Source of the DNA: CAIXSC01 sp046349855
GTDB taxonomy: Bacteria; Planctomycetota; Planctomycetia; Pirellulales; Pirellulaceae
NCBI GenBank assembly: GCA_046349855.1
Contig: JAXMBM010000004.1
Span: forward strand, 124,001-188,000
Reading direction: 5' to 3'
Length of the DNA: 64,000 nt
The notes below the pieces were generated by a model. The model searched no databases. It was not told the DNA's origin and saw only the letters and a list, made by a program, of their open reading frames with translations. Shown here piece by piece: positions 7,820-16,284 of this stretch; position 1 is the stretch's first letter; every line of letters begins with the position of its first letter. Made by a program: the position numbers and the translations under genes.

Positions 7820-10800
7820 CTATTCGAGTTCTTCCGTCCCGTCCGCTTCGTCCCCTGCCTGGTTGTCGTCCATCTCCCGGTCGAGCTCGTTCTCCACGGC
7901 CTGGTCGACGTCGTCCGTGTCGTCGTCTACCTCGTCGTCGGAACCTTCGTCGGAATCTTCGTCGTCGTGACCGAAGTCGGCGACGCGGACCAGGGAGATC
8001 ACTCCGCGACGCGGCACGGGCTCGCCCGCTCGACCGGCCGAGGGCCGGCCTGGCGGGGACCGCCGCGATTCGACCACGACGGGCGCATCGTTATCCGAGC
8101 CCTCGTCATCGTCTCCCTCCACCTCTTCCTCGCCGAATTCCTCAGCCGCCGGAGCATCTTTTGTGTGCCAGGGGATCGACTCCACGGGCGCGGCGTTCCG
8201 TGTTGTCCCTCGACCTGCCGCCGCGCCTCGGGCGGTGCTGGTCGAGCCTCCTGAGTTGGCGGTGGGGCTCGGTTCCGGCACAATCCGCCCGGCGCGGCGC
8301 GGTGCGGGGGCGCTGGGGGGAGGAGGAGGAGCGGCGAGTGTCTCGGCATCGCCGCCCGACTGCATCCGTTCCCAGTCTTCCACCGACAGCAGTACTTCGC
8401 GGGCCTGAGAGCCGGCGTACGTACCGACGATGCCATCCTCGGCCATGAAATCGATGAGTCGCGCGGCGCGGCCATAGCCGATCCCGAGCGCTCGTTGGAG
8501 CAGCGAACAACTGCCTCGCCCCTCGCGCACGACTACGTCGACCGCCGATTCGTACAGTTCGTCACGTTTCTTCAGCTTTTCCAGCAGGCCGCCTTCCTCC
8601 TCGTCCTGGACCTTGATGTTGACGAGTTCCGTGGCAAAGTTCTGTGGTCGGCCCTGGCTGCAGCAATCGACGATGCGATTGATTTCGTCGTCCCCGAGGT
8701 ATGTCCCTTGTCCGCGGAGGAGCGAGCTGGTGCCGGGCCAGAGAAACAGCATGTCGCCGTTCCCCAGCAGTTTGTCGGCACCCATCTCGTCGAGTACGAC
8801 TCGGCTGTCCGTCCGGCTCGCCACCTGAAACGAGATGCGGGCGGGCAGATTGGACTTGATCAAACCCGTGATCACGTCGACCGTCGGCTTCTGCGTGGCC
8901 AGGATCAGGTGGATGCCCACCGCTCGACTCTTCTGCGCCAGGCGAATGATATGCTGTTCGACTTCCTTGCCCGCCGTCATCATCATGTCGGCGATTTCAT
9001 CGGCGACGATCACGATGAACGGCAGTTGCTTGGGGATCGCCGCCTTGGCGTCATCGTCTTCTGGTTGCAGCCGCTCGTAGAGTTCCGCTGCACCCAGCTG
9101 ATTGTAGCTGCTGATGTGACGCACTCCGGCCCGTGCCAGCAGCGCGTACCGCTCCTCCATTTTTTCCACCCCCCAGGCCAGAATGGCCTCGGCCTTGCGC
9201 ATGTCGGTAACCACCGGATGCATGAGGTGGGGGAGACGTCCGTAACCGCTCAATTCGACCATCTTCGGGTCGATCATGATCATCCGCACTTCGTCCGGGC
9301 GGCGTGTCATGAGGATCGACGTGATGATGGCATTCAAGCAGACGCTTTTTCCGGTTCCCGTGCGGCCGGCAATCAGCAGGTGCGGCAAAGACGACAGATC
9401 GACGGTCAGCGGATTGCCCGAGACATCCTTTCCCAGGAACAGCGGGATCCGCATTTTCTTGATCTTGCCGTTCGTTTCCTCGATGACTTCCCGCAGCCGC
9501 ACCACCTGCCGCTCTTCGTTGGGGACTTCGATGCCCACGGTGTTCTTGCCGGGGATGGGGGCGACGATCCGTACGCTCGGAACGCGCAGCGCAATCGCCA
9601 GGTCGTCGGCCAGCGAGGTGATTTTCGAGAGCCGCAGACCGGCTTCGAGTTCCACTTCGTACTGGGCGATAACGGGCCCCGTTTCGATCTCGACCACGCG
9701 AACCTGGAAGCCGAAGTCGGCAAACGTCTTCTCCAGGACCTTGGCCTTGCGGCGGATCTCCTTTTCCTGCGCTTCCCAATTCACATCCTCGCCGCGCACG
9801 AGCAGATCGAGGGACGGCAATTCGTAATCGCTGACCTCGCCTTCCAGTCCGCCTTCCTGCAGTTCGGCCAGCACTTCGGCGCGGGGATCCGAGTTCTTGA
9901 TCTTGAAGTGAGGCGAAGATCCTGATGCAGCTTCGGCAGCCTGAGCCGCTTTGCCTGCTGCCGGCGTACGGGTCGCGGTGGTGGGGGTGGCCGTGGCGGC
10001 CGGACGCGACGCTCCGCCGCGGCGACCGCCGCGCGCGGGGGCAGCCGGAGGAGTGGACTGGGGTGCCGCGGCAAAGTCGTCTTCCTCCTCCGCCGACGCG
10101 TCCCGATCGGAATCGTCGTCCGACAGGTCGTCGTCGTCCGGCTCGTCCTGGGAAGGTGGCGGTGCGGACTTACCACGGACTCGGATGGGCAAAATGGTCG
10201 GTTCGCCGTCGCTCTCACCGTCGTCCCCACGGTCCTCACCTTCGGCCACGCGAGCGGGCGGCGGCGATTTCCGCGCCGTCTTGCCCACGGCGATCTTGAC
10301 CGGCGATGATTTGTTGGGTGTCGGCGACGACGGCGGGGAGGTCGGCGTCCCGCCAGCCGCGCCGCGGTTGCGCAGCAGCGCCGACCAGAGGACACCGCCA
10401 CAGACCCAGCGGAGGATCAGCGGCACGAGATGATCGGAGCACATGAGCCAGCCACCGATCACAAAGCTGCCTGCCAGGATCACGCTGCCCAGCAAGGCGA
10501 AATGGTGCAACAGCAGTCCGGCACCTAACGCTCCCAGGTACCCACCGGCACCCGTCATGGGACCGGGTGACCATTCGGGCAGGCCAATTGCCGCCAGCGT
10601 GGATACACCGATCAGCGACCCCAACCAGCCGGTAAAACGCAGAGCCGGCATGTCGGGGATGCAGCGGCGCAGCAGCGCCACGCTCAGCAGGGTTCCCGAC
10701 AGAACAAGGTAATAGGCACCCACGCCGAAGGCCGTCAGCAGCAGATCGGCCGCCACGGCTCCCCAGCGACCACAGGCGTTGACTACCTTGCCGGTGGCCG

Positions 10801-10963
10801 GGTATTCGAGTTCATCCGGATGATAGAACCGAGCCAGCGGTCCCAGCGTGGCGGCCACGGGGTCGCCCGGATGGTAGGTTGCCAGCGCTACGGTCAGAAA
10901 GGCCACGACGGCCAACAACACGATCGCGCACAGGTCGCGTCGAAGCGGACTGGGTTGAGCCAT
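7820..10963 (-). CDS. ftsK: DNA translocase FtsK/SpoIIIE
   Basis: Septum-anchored ATPase that pumps chromosomal DNA during division. The N-terminal part has four or five hydrophobic helices (from LCAIVLLAVVAFLTVALA to VLWSALL). A long acidic/Pro linker follows, then the motor: GPVIAQYEVEL (alpha domain), IPNEERQ-like region, Walker A AGRTGTGKSV, Walker B VIVADEIADMMM, ILATQKPTVDVITG, SRTDSRVVLDEMGAD, and a winged-helix gamma domain (SCSLLQRALGIGYGRAARLID). Unusually the gamma domain is not terminal: about 170 further residues follow, Pro-rich and then strongly acidic (many Asp/Glu runs). ATG at 10963 (MAQPSPLRRD) is preferred; the frame is open to 11041. The gene is convergent with the STAS gene. 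Confidence 0.95.
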   Translation of the reverse strand: MAQPSPLRRDLCAIVLLAVVAFLTVALATYHPGDPVAATLGPLARFYHPDELEYPATGKVVNACGRWGAVAADLLLTAFGVGAYYLVLSGTLLSVALLRRCIPDMPALRFTGWLGSLIGVSTLAAIGLPEWSPGPMTGAGGYLGALGAGLLLHHFALLGSVILAGSFVIGGWLMCSDHLVPLILRWVCGGVLWSALLRNRGAAGGTPTSPPSSPTPNKSSPVKIAVGKTARKSPPPARVAEGEDRGDDGESDGEPTILPIRVRGKSAPPPSQDEPDDDDLSDDDSDRDASAEEEDDFAAAPQSTPPAAPARGGRRGGASRPAATATPTTATRTPAAGKAAQAAEAASGSSPHFKIKNSDPRAEVLAELQEGGLEGEVSDYELPSLDLLVRGEDVNWEAQEKEIRRKAKVLEKTFADFGFQVRVVEIETGPVIAQYEVELEAGLRLSKITSLADDLAIALRVPSVRIVAPIPGKNTVGIEVPNEERQVVRLREVIEETNGKIKKMRIPLFLGKDVSGNPLTVDLSSLPHLLIAGRTGTGKSVCLNAIITSILMTRRPDEVRMIMIDPKMVELSGYGRLPHLMHPVVTDMRKAEAILAWGVEKMEERYALLARAGVRHISSYNQLGAAELYERLQPEDDDAKAAIPKQLPFIVIVADEIADMMMTAGKEVEQHIIRLAQKSRAVGIHLILATQKPTVDVITGLIKSNLPARISFQVASRTDSRVVLDEMGADKLLGNGDMLFLWPGTSSLLRGQGTYLGDDEINRIVDCCSQGRPQNFATELVNIKVQDEEEGGLLEKLKKRDELYESAVDVVVREGRGSCSLLQRALGIGYGRAARLIDFMAEDGIVGTYAGSQAREVLLSVEDWERMQSGGDAETLAAPPPPPSAPAPRRAGRIVPEPSPTANSGGSTSTARGAAAGRGTTRNAAPVESIPWHTKDAPAAEEFGEEEVEGDDDEGSDNDAPVVVESRRSPPGRPSAGRAGEPVPRRGVISLVRVADFGHDDEDSDEGSDDEVDDDTDDVDQAVENELDREMDDNQAGDEADGTEELE

Positions 10964-11192
10964 CGGAGGAGCACGGGCCGATACGAGCCGGCGGCAGTCA
11001 GACGGGAGCCGGCAGTCCGTGGGCTCGTCCCTGCCCTGCACGCATCCGTGAAGTCAAATGCTAGTTTCGGCGTCCGTGGCTGGACTCCGCCACTCGCAGC
11101 TGCCGCTGCCGCACGACTTCCCCTCTCGGCAGGACCGGCCGGAGGAACGTAGCGATGGTAGCGGTTGTCCGACCTGTCAGGCCGAGTACCGA

Positions 11193-12059
11193 CTACGAGC
11201 CGAGAAACGCGGCTACTTCGTCGCAGACCTCTTGGGCGGCATCTTCCATCACGTAGTGACCCGCCTGCGGAATCCGCCGTACGTCGGCGTAGGGGAAGAT
11301 CTGCTGGAAACGCTCGAGGCAAGTGGTGGTGAAGCACCAGTCGCGGAGCCCCCAGATCAGTTTGATGGGCCGGGGGGCGAGCGACGGCAACCGGGACTCC
11401 AGATCGGCCAGGACCTGCCAGGTCGGGTGGCGGCGTGTGAGCGGAATGTCGCGGACAAACCGCCAGATGGCGACGCGGTGAGCCCAGCTGTCGTAGGGCG
11501 CCAGCAGACCGGCGCGAACCGCGGGAGGCAACCCGTCGGGGCGTTCCGTGGCCATCCACAAAGCGGCGCGGGCGAATAGATTCAGTCCGCGCAGCGCCCA
11601 GCGGCCGAGCAGAGGCGTGCGGCAGAGGCGAATGCGCAACGGCACGTACGGCGGGGGAAAGGCACCCGTGTTGAGAATCACCAGGCGGCGAAAACGCTCG
11701 GGGTGCGCCACCGCGGCGCCCAGGCCGATGGCACCGCCCCAGTCGTGCACCACCAGGGTGATGTTGCGCAGATCAAGTTGTTCGATCAGGCGACCCAGAT
11801 TGCCCGTGTGCTGTGCCAGGGTGTAGTCGTATGTCTGTGGCTTGTCGCTCAAGCCACACCCGACATGATCGACGGCGACGGCGCGGAATCGCGAGCGAAA
11901 AGCCAGGATCAGCTCGCGCCAATAGAACGACCACGTTGGATTACCGTGGACCAGCAACAGGGGTTCTCCCTGCCCTTCATCGACGTAATGCAGGCGAGCG
12001 CCGTCCAGCGGCAGGTAGTGGGACTCAAACGGATAAAGCGGGCGCCAGTCGGCGGTCAT
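11193..12059 (-). CDS. alpha/beta hydrolase of the haloalkane dehalogenase / OleB type
   Basis: 288 residues. Seen: oxyanion motif HGNPTWSFYWREL, DHVGCGLSDKP, the nucleophile elbow VVHDWGGAIG (Asp nucleophile, as in dehalogenases and OleB), FVRDIPL in the cap, acid residue in WGLRDWCF, and catalytic His in AGHYVMED. An Asp nucleophile separates it from Ser esterases. By established knowledge, OleB proteins share exactly these features and act on beta-lactones in long-chain olefin synthesis, but no oleA, oleC or oleD lies nearby, so the substrate remains open. It is probably cytoplasmic. It follows the NPCBM gene by 27 bases, so the two may be co-transcribed. Confidence 0.85.
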   Translation of the reverse strand: MTADWRPLYPFESHYLPLDGARLHYVDEGQGEPLLLVHGNPTWSFYWRELILAFRSRFRAVAVDHVGCGLSDKPQTYDYTLAQHTGNLGRLIEQLDLRNITLVVHDWGGAIGLGAAVAHPERFRRLVILNTGAFPPPYVPLRIRLCRTPLLGRWALRGLNLFARAALWMATERPDGLPPAVRAGLLAPYDSWAHRVAIWRFVRDIPLTRRHPTWQVLADLESRLPSLAPRPIKLIWGLRDWCFTTTCLERFQQIFPYADVRRIPQAGHYVMEDAAQEVCDEVAAFLGS

Positions 12060-12086
12060 GGGGTCAGGAAAGGAGAGAATATTCGG

Positions 12087-13364
12087 TCAAGGAGTAAGTT
12101 GGGCGGGCGCAATCAGCCGCGCCGCGGCCCAGTCCACATGATCGGCCAGATCCAGGTGGGCGCCATAGTCCACCCGCAGTTGCATCCGTCGTTGACCTGT
12201 CACGGTCAGGCGGAGGTCGCGCGGAGGATCGGCACCACGCTGACGCCAGGCAGCCAGGGGAACGGAGGCGTCACCTCGAACACTGATCTCGCAATCGCCG
12301 TGCCCTCCGGCGGCATCATCCAGGCCGACGCGAGCCACCAACAGCTCGTAGCGCCCCTCCAGCTTAAACTCGCAGTGGGTCTGCGCCTGCAGTGCGATCC
12401 CACGCTCGTACGTCTCACCCGCCAGTCGCAGCGGTCCCCCCGTTAACGCGGCGTCCCGCCGCCACGGCAGCGGAGCTGCGGCCAGCGACTGTTGCTCGCA
12501 GCGCTCCGGCACCAGCTCCGACAGCCAGGTGACTCGCGAAGAACGCACCACCAGCCGCCGCACGGACGATCCAGGCAACTGGACGCGGCTCTCCTCCCCG
12601 AGAGCACAACTCCAGACGCCCTTCTCCAGGGTGACGTGAGTGGATGACAGGAGCGAGCCGTCGACCAGCTGCAACATGCGCGTCGCACCGGGGCGGGCCG
12701 GACCCGGTGGTGAGGCCAGGACCAGGGCCACGACGCGATCCGAGGCAAACCGCCGAGCCATCCCGTCGGTCTCCCATTCCACCTGGGCCGCGGTAATCGT
12801 CGTCACCAGTCCCGTGAGGTTCAGCCAGGAGTCGCCGTCGCGAATGATCAGCCGATCGACGTCGGGAGCCGCGACCCACGTTCGCTCGCGCGCTAATCGT
12901 GATCGATCCGGTGGCTGGACCTGCGGCGGTGGCTGGGCCTGCGGTTGGGGCCACTCGACCCGCGCCATCTCGTCAATCGACAACGTGACCGGAGCGAGCG
13001 CCAGGGGCCAGGTCAGTGTTACCTGCTCGTCGGCCAGATGCACGGCCGTGACTCGGAGCGTCGAACCATTGCGTAAGTGAACGGCGAATGTGAGCTGCGG
13101 GGGGCCAGGTCGGGAAGTCGCGTCGGGAAGTCGCCATTCCAAGAGGTCGTCCAGCCGCAGAGCCGACGGCCGCGCTCCGGCAGACAACAGTTCCCCCTGA
13201 GCCAGAATCCCGGTCAAGACCAGCCGTTCGGTGGTGCCATCCAGGAAGGTCGCAACTGGCTCGCCGGCCAGCGCCGAAGTTTCGGTCCCCGCGCAGGGAA
13301 TCGCGGACAGCCAGACGATGGCCACCTGCGCGAACCAACGGTAGGCCAATCGCAGCGCGCTCAA
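12087..13364 (-). CDS. secreted protein with C-terminal NPCBM/NEW2 domain
   Basis: Signal peptide at the N-terminus (LRLAYRWFAQVAIVWLSAIPCAG). A beta-rich central region follows, and the last 140 residues match the NPCBM (novel putative carbohydrate-binding module) pattern: YERGIALQAQTHCEFKLEGRYELLVARVGLDD and the closing HLDLADHVDWAAARLI. The predicted start is TTG at 13364, overlapping the TGA of the upstream gene (TTGA) with a GAGGGGACGGA stretch upstream, so translational coupling is likely. Probably extracytoplasmic and carbohydrate-binding; no catalytic domain is recognised. A Pro/Gln-rich linker (QPQAQPPPQVQPP) sits in the middle. Confidence 0.85.
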   Translation of the reverse strand: MSALRLAYRWFAQVAIVWLSAIPCAGTETSALAGEPVATFLDGTTERLVLTGILAQGELLSAGARPSALRLDDLLEWRLPDATSRPGPPQLTFAVHLRNGSTLRVTAVHLADEQVTLTWPLALAPVTLSIDEMARVEWPQPQAQPPPQVQPPDRSRLARERTWVAAPDVDRLIIRDGDSWLNLTGLVTTITAAQVEWETDGMARRFASDRVVALVLASPPGPARPGATRMLQLVDGSLLSSTHVTLEKGVWSCALGEESRVQLPGSSVRRLVVRSSRVTWLSELVPERCEQQSLAAAPLPWRRDAALTGGPLRLAGETYERGIALQAQTHCEFKLEGRYELLVARVGLDDAAGGHGDCEISVRGDASVPLAAWRQRGADPPRDLRLTVTGQRRMQLRVDYGAHLDLADHVDWAAARLIAPAQLTP

Positions 13365-13975
13365 GGAGATTCCGTCCCCTCAGGTTTCGTCTGCTCGGGT
13401 TTTGTCTGCGAAGTGGCGCGTGGGAGGCTGCGATAGTACCGATCCAGCAGGGAGCGGTAGCGGGCGGGAAAACCACGTTCGCGGAGGAGTTGCAAAGTCG
13501 CCGCCTGCTCGCGTGCCGGCAGTCGTCCCCAGGCGCCGGACGCGTTCCCAGCGTCGGTCTGGGGCGCGGTTGGCTTGGGCATCCCACGGTCGGCCGCGGT
13601 CTCGGCAGTTGCCGGGCGGGAAGCGCTGTTGGAACCGGCCGCCGTTCCCCCGCCGCTCCCCGAGGATGAGGCCCCTGCCTCGCGCCGCCGCGCGGCTTCC
13701 CGGAGGATTTCGAGCGTCTCGACGACCCGACCCTGGGCCGCCTGCGTCGCGGGACCGGCATCGCCCGCAGCCAAGCGGCGGACCGCTTCCGCGACGCTGG
13801 TGTGGAGCCGATCGAGCAGTTCCGGGTCGTCGGCGCGGTTCGCGGTGTCCGAGTCGGCGTCGGCGTTCAGCGGCCTTGGGTCGGGTGGGGCGGCCGCAGC
13901 GGCGGTGCCGATTGTGATCAGCAGCCCCAGGCACCCGAACGCAGCCACCAACCGGGGAAAGGAGGAAAAATCCAC
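13361..13975 (-). CDS. small secreted protein of unknown function
   Basis: GTG at 13975 gives a protein with a normal signal peptide (FPRLVAAFGCLGLLITIGTAAAAA); a GTG at 14014 is the alternative. The middle is an Ala/Arg-rich helical region (LHTSVAEAVRRLAAGD, VVETLEILREAARR) and a Ser/Gly-rich linker. The C-terminus, WGRLPAREQAATLQLLRERGFPARYRSLLDRYYRSL, is split here as the motifs WGRLP, FPARYR and DRYYRSL; similar WGxLP...FP..YR..I..YYR tails are common in planctomycete exported proteins in my experience. The stop overlaps the start of the NPCBM gene, so the pair is an operon. Confidence 0.7.
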   Translation of the reverse strand: MDFSSFPRLVAAFGCLGLLITIGTAAAAAPPDPRPLNADADSDTANRADDPELLDRLHTSVAEAVRRLAAGDAGPATQAAQGRVVETLEILREAARRREAGASSSGSGGGTAAGSNSASRPATAETAADRGMPKPTAPQTDAGNASGAWGRLPAREQAATLQLLRERGFPARYRSLLDRYYRSLPRATSQTKPEQTKPEGTESP

Positions 13976-14220
13976 GATGTACCGACCTGGAGTATTCAGC
14001 CCACGAGCGGCCACCGTCGTCCACGCAACCGGCCAGCAACACTACCAGCCGGGAACTCGCCGGCATTATGCGACACATTGCCTCGCCTCGCCAGTCTCCG
14101 ACCCCGAGTGACACGCCGCCACCGTCGTCCTGCGATCGTTCTGCAAGGCCTGGGGAACTGGGTTGTATCCCTGTAGAGGCTCTGTTAGTTTTGGGCCCAG
14201 TTCTTGGGAATCAAAGCGGA

Positions 14221-15783
14221 ATGAAACGCGTCGAAGCTCCCTGTCCGTCCTGTGGCGCTCCGGTCGAGTTCAAAGTGAGCTCGTCGCTGGTGGTGGTTTG
14301 CGCCCACTGCAATTCGGCGGTGGCCCGGGGAGATCGGCAGCTCGAAGACCTGGGAAAAGTGGCAGCGCTGGTCGAAACCGCCTCGCCGCTCGATCTGGGC
14401 GTGAACGGCGTCTATCGCGGCAAGGCGTTTGAGCTGGTGGGGCATGTGCAGTATCGACATGCCTCGGGCGCCGTGTGGGATGAATGGTATCTGTCGTTCG
14501 CCAATGGCAATTGGGGCTGGCTGGCGGAGGCCCAGGGGCGCTTTTACGTCACGGCCCGGCGGCAGGTCAAGGATGCCGCCAGGCTGCCGGCGTTCGAGAC
14601 GTTGACTCCCGGCCGCTCGCTGACAATCGCGGACGAGCCGCCGTTGACCGTCAATGAGACGGGAGAGGCGCAGCTGGTGGCGGCGGAAGGGGAGTTGCCG
14701 TTTCGCCCGGATCCTGCGACGTCGCATCGTTATGCCGATCTGTCGGGGGAAAATCAGCGGTTCGCGACCCTCGACTTCAGCGAGCAGCCGGCGGTACTGT
14801 TCCTGGGAGACGCGGTGACGCTGGCTCAGGTGGGGATTTCCCCGCGGGTGGAAGACGACGAACGGCGCGTCCGCACGGTGGCCTCGCTGGTGGTGGCGTG
14901 CCCGCACTGTGGCGGGTCGCTCGACCTGCGAGCCCCGGATCGGACGGAGCGTGTGGTCTGTCCCTACTGCCATTCCCAGCTCGACGCCTCTCAGGGGGAA
15001 TTGCGGTACCTGAAGACGCTGCAGAAGGGACGTGTGCACCCGCTGATTCCGTTAGGACGCACGGGGAAGTTTCGCGGCGAGTCCTATACGGTCATCGGAT
15101 TTCTGCAGCGTTCGGTCACCATCCTCCGCCAGGACTACTTCTGGACCGAATACCTGCTGTACCACGAACGAGACGGTTTTCGCTGGCTGGTCGACAGCTC
15201 GGGTCACTGGTCATTTGTGGAGCCTGTGGCGCCGGGCGAGATCCAATGGGAGCAGGGGCGAGCGGTGTATCGGGGGCGGCGATTTCGCCTCTATCAACGC
15301 TGTCCGGCCCGTGTGCGCTATGTCTTGGGCGAGTTCTTCTGGAAGGTCGAGGAGGGAGAGACGGTACTGGTGAGCGACTACATCGCGCCGCCGCACATGC
15401 TGTCGTCGGAGGTCACGTATACCAAGGGGAAAAAGAAATCCGGAGCCGGTGGAGAAGCTCAGGAGATCAATGTCTCGCATGGCGTCTATGTGCCGCGGGA
15501 GGAGATCGAAGCCGCGTTTGGCGTTACGGGGCTGCCACGGGCCTGGTCGGTCGCTGCGCACCAACCCAATCCGGTGGAGGGGCGCGTCTACGGGCTTTGG
15601 CTGGCATTCCTCCTGGTGATGTTGCTGGGACACGGCCTGCTGGTACTGATCCGACCCAGCGGAACGGTCGATCAAGCGTGGCTCGTCTGGCAGCTGATTC
15701 TGCTCACGGCCGTGCCGTTTTTTGCGTTTTTCTACGGGCGGAGTTTTGAAGTGAAGCGGTGGGAAGACAGTCATATCGAGTGA
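14221..15783 (+). CDS. DUF4178 protein with two zinc ribbons and C-terminal membrane helices
   Basis: ATG at 14221 (weak GGA upstream) puts a zinc ribbon at the very N-terminus (CPSCGAP, CAHCNSA); the frame upstream is not protein-like. Then a DUF4178 domain (LGVNGVYRGKAFELVGHVQY ... WDEWYLSF), a second zinc ribbon (CPHCGGS, CPYCHSQ), and a second DUF4178 domain (IPLGRTGKFRGESYTVIGFL ... WTEYLLYH). Two transmembrane helices close the protein (LWLAFLLVMLLGHGLLVLI and LILLTAVPFFAFFYG). It heads a five-gene plus-strand cluster with DUF350, an aminopropyltransferase-like and an amine-oxidase-like protein. Biochemical role of DUF4178 is not known to me; the neighbourhood suggests a membrane polyamine process. 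Confidence 0.85.
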   Translation: MKRVEAPCPSCGAPVEFKVSSSLVVVCAHCNSAVARGDRQLEDLGKVAALVETASPLDLGVNGVYRGKAFELVGHVQYRHASGAVWDEWYLSFANGNWGWLAEAQGRFYVTARRQVKDAARLPAFETLTPGRSLTIADEPPLTVNETGEAQLVAAEGELPFRPDPATSHRYADLSGENQRFATLDFSEQPAVLFLGDAVTLAQVGISPRVEDDERRVRTVASLVVACPHCGGSLDLRAPDRTERVVCPYCHSQLDASQGELRYLKTLQKGRVHPLIPLGRTGKFRGESYTVIGFLQRSVTILRQDYFWTEYLLYHERDGFRWLVDSSGHWSFVEPVAPGEIQWEQGRAVYRGRRFRLYQRCPARVRYVLGEFFWKVEEGETVLVSDYIAPPHMLSSEVTYTKGKKKSGAGGEAQEINVSHGVYVPREEIEAAFGVTGLPRAWSVAAHQPNPVEGRVYGLWLAFLLVMLLGHGLLVLIRPSGTVDQAWLVWQLILLTAVPFFAFFYGRSFEVKRWEDSHIE

Positions 15784-15801
15784 GGTACCGGAGAACGGCA
15801 T

Positions 15802-15996
15802 ATGCTCTTTCGAACGTATCTGGCGTGGGGATGCACGGTGTTGGCTGCCTTTGGCTTCCTGGGAGCCACGGGAATCCGTTCGCCGCGCATCAAGCTGTCA
15901 ACTGAAGGCAGTTCATCGTCGTATTCCTCGGGGTACTACGGCGGACATGGCAGCGGTGGTTCCAGTGGCTCTTCGGGATTCGGGTGGGGAAAATGA
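15802..15996 (+). CDS. small membrane/secreted protein with Ser/Gly-rich tail
   Basis: 64 residues: a hydrophobic N-terminal segment (YLAWGCTVLAAFGFLGATG), which is either a signal peptide or a membrane anchor, followed by a tail made almost entirely of Ser, Gly and Tyr (YSSGYYGGHGSGGSSG). It lies 18 bases after the DUF4178 gene and its TGA overlaps the ATG of the DUF350 gene (ATGA), strong evidence that it is translated as part of the cluster. Such short Gly-rich proteins are easily missed by gene callers. Function unknown. Confidence 0.75.
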   Translation: MLFRTYLAWGCTVLAAFGFLGATGIRSPRIKLSTEGSSSSYSSGYYGGHGSGGSSGSSGFGWGK

Positions 15997-16280
15997 CAGA
16001 CATCTTCATGCAGCAACTCGGAATGGCAGGCGGGCTCTGGGCAGAAGTCGAACCAGACAGCATCGGTCTGAGCCTGTTGATACGTCACCTCCTGGCCGCG
16101 GCCGTGTTCTCCGCGCTGGGCATCGTGATCTTCGGTGTGAGTATCGTGATTCTGGCCCGCTGTCTCCCCTTCTCCCTCCGCAAGGAGATTGAAGAGGATC
16201 AGAACATGGCTCTGGCGATCATCATCGCCGGTGTCTTCATCGGGATCGCGCTGATCATCGCCGCGGCGATCGTCGGGTGA
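15993..16280 (+). CDS. DUF350 family membrane protein (YjfL-like)
   Basis: 95 residues with two long hydrophobic helices (LLIRHLLAAAVFSALGIVIFGVSIVILA and MALAIIIAGVFIGIALIIAAAIVG, described here by their ends) separated by LRKEIEEDQN, the size and layout of half a DUF350/YjfL protein. The E-E-D-x-N-x-A-L-A/I segment before the last helix is the family's most recognisable motif. ATG at 15993 overlaps the previous stop; a GTG at 15984 is possible. Family members occur beside polyamine or glutathionylspermidine genes (yjfL-yjfC in Escherichia coli), which agrees with the next gene being a spermidine synthase homologue. Confidence 0.85.
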   Translation: MTDIFMQQLGMAGGLWAEVEPDSIGLSLLIRHLLAAAVFSALGIVIFGVSIVILARCLPFSLRKEIEEDQNMALAIIIAGVFIGIALIIAAAIVG

Positions 16281-16284
16281 CGGA

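Noticed and set aside
8495..9925. 476-codon plus-strand frame
   Set aside because: It is antisense to the conserved FtsK motor and rich in Asp, His, Arg and Gln, typical of a complementary-strand artefact.
12973..13761. 262-codon minus-strand frame
   Set aside because: It overlaps both secreted-protein genes out of frame and is dominated by Arg, Pro and Ser.
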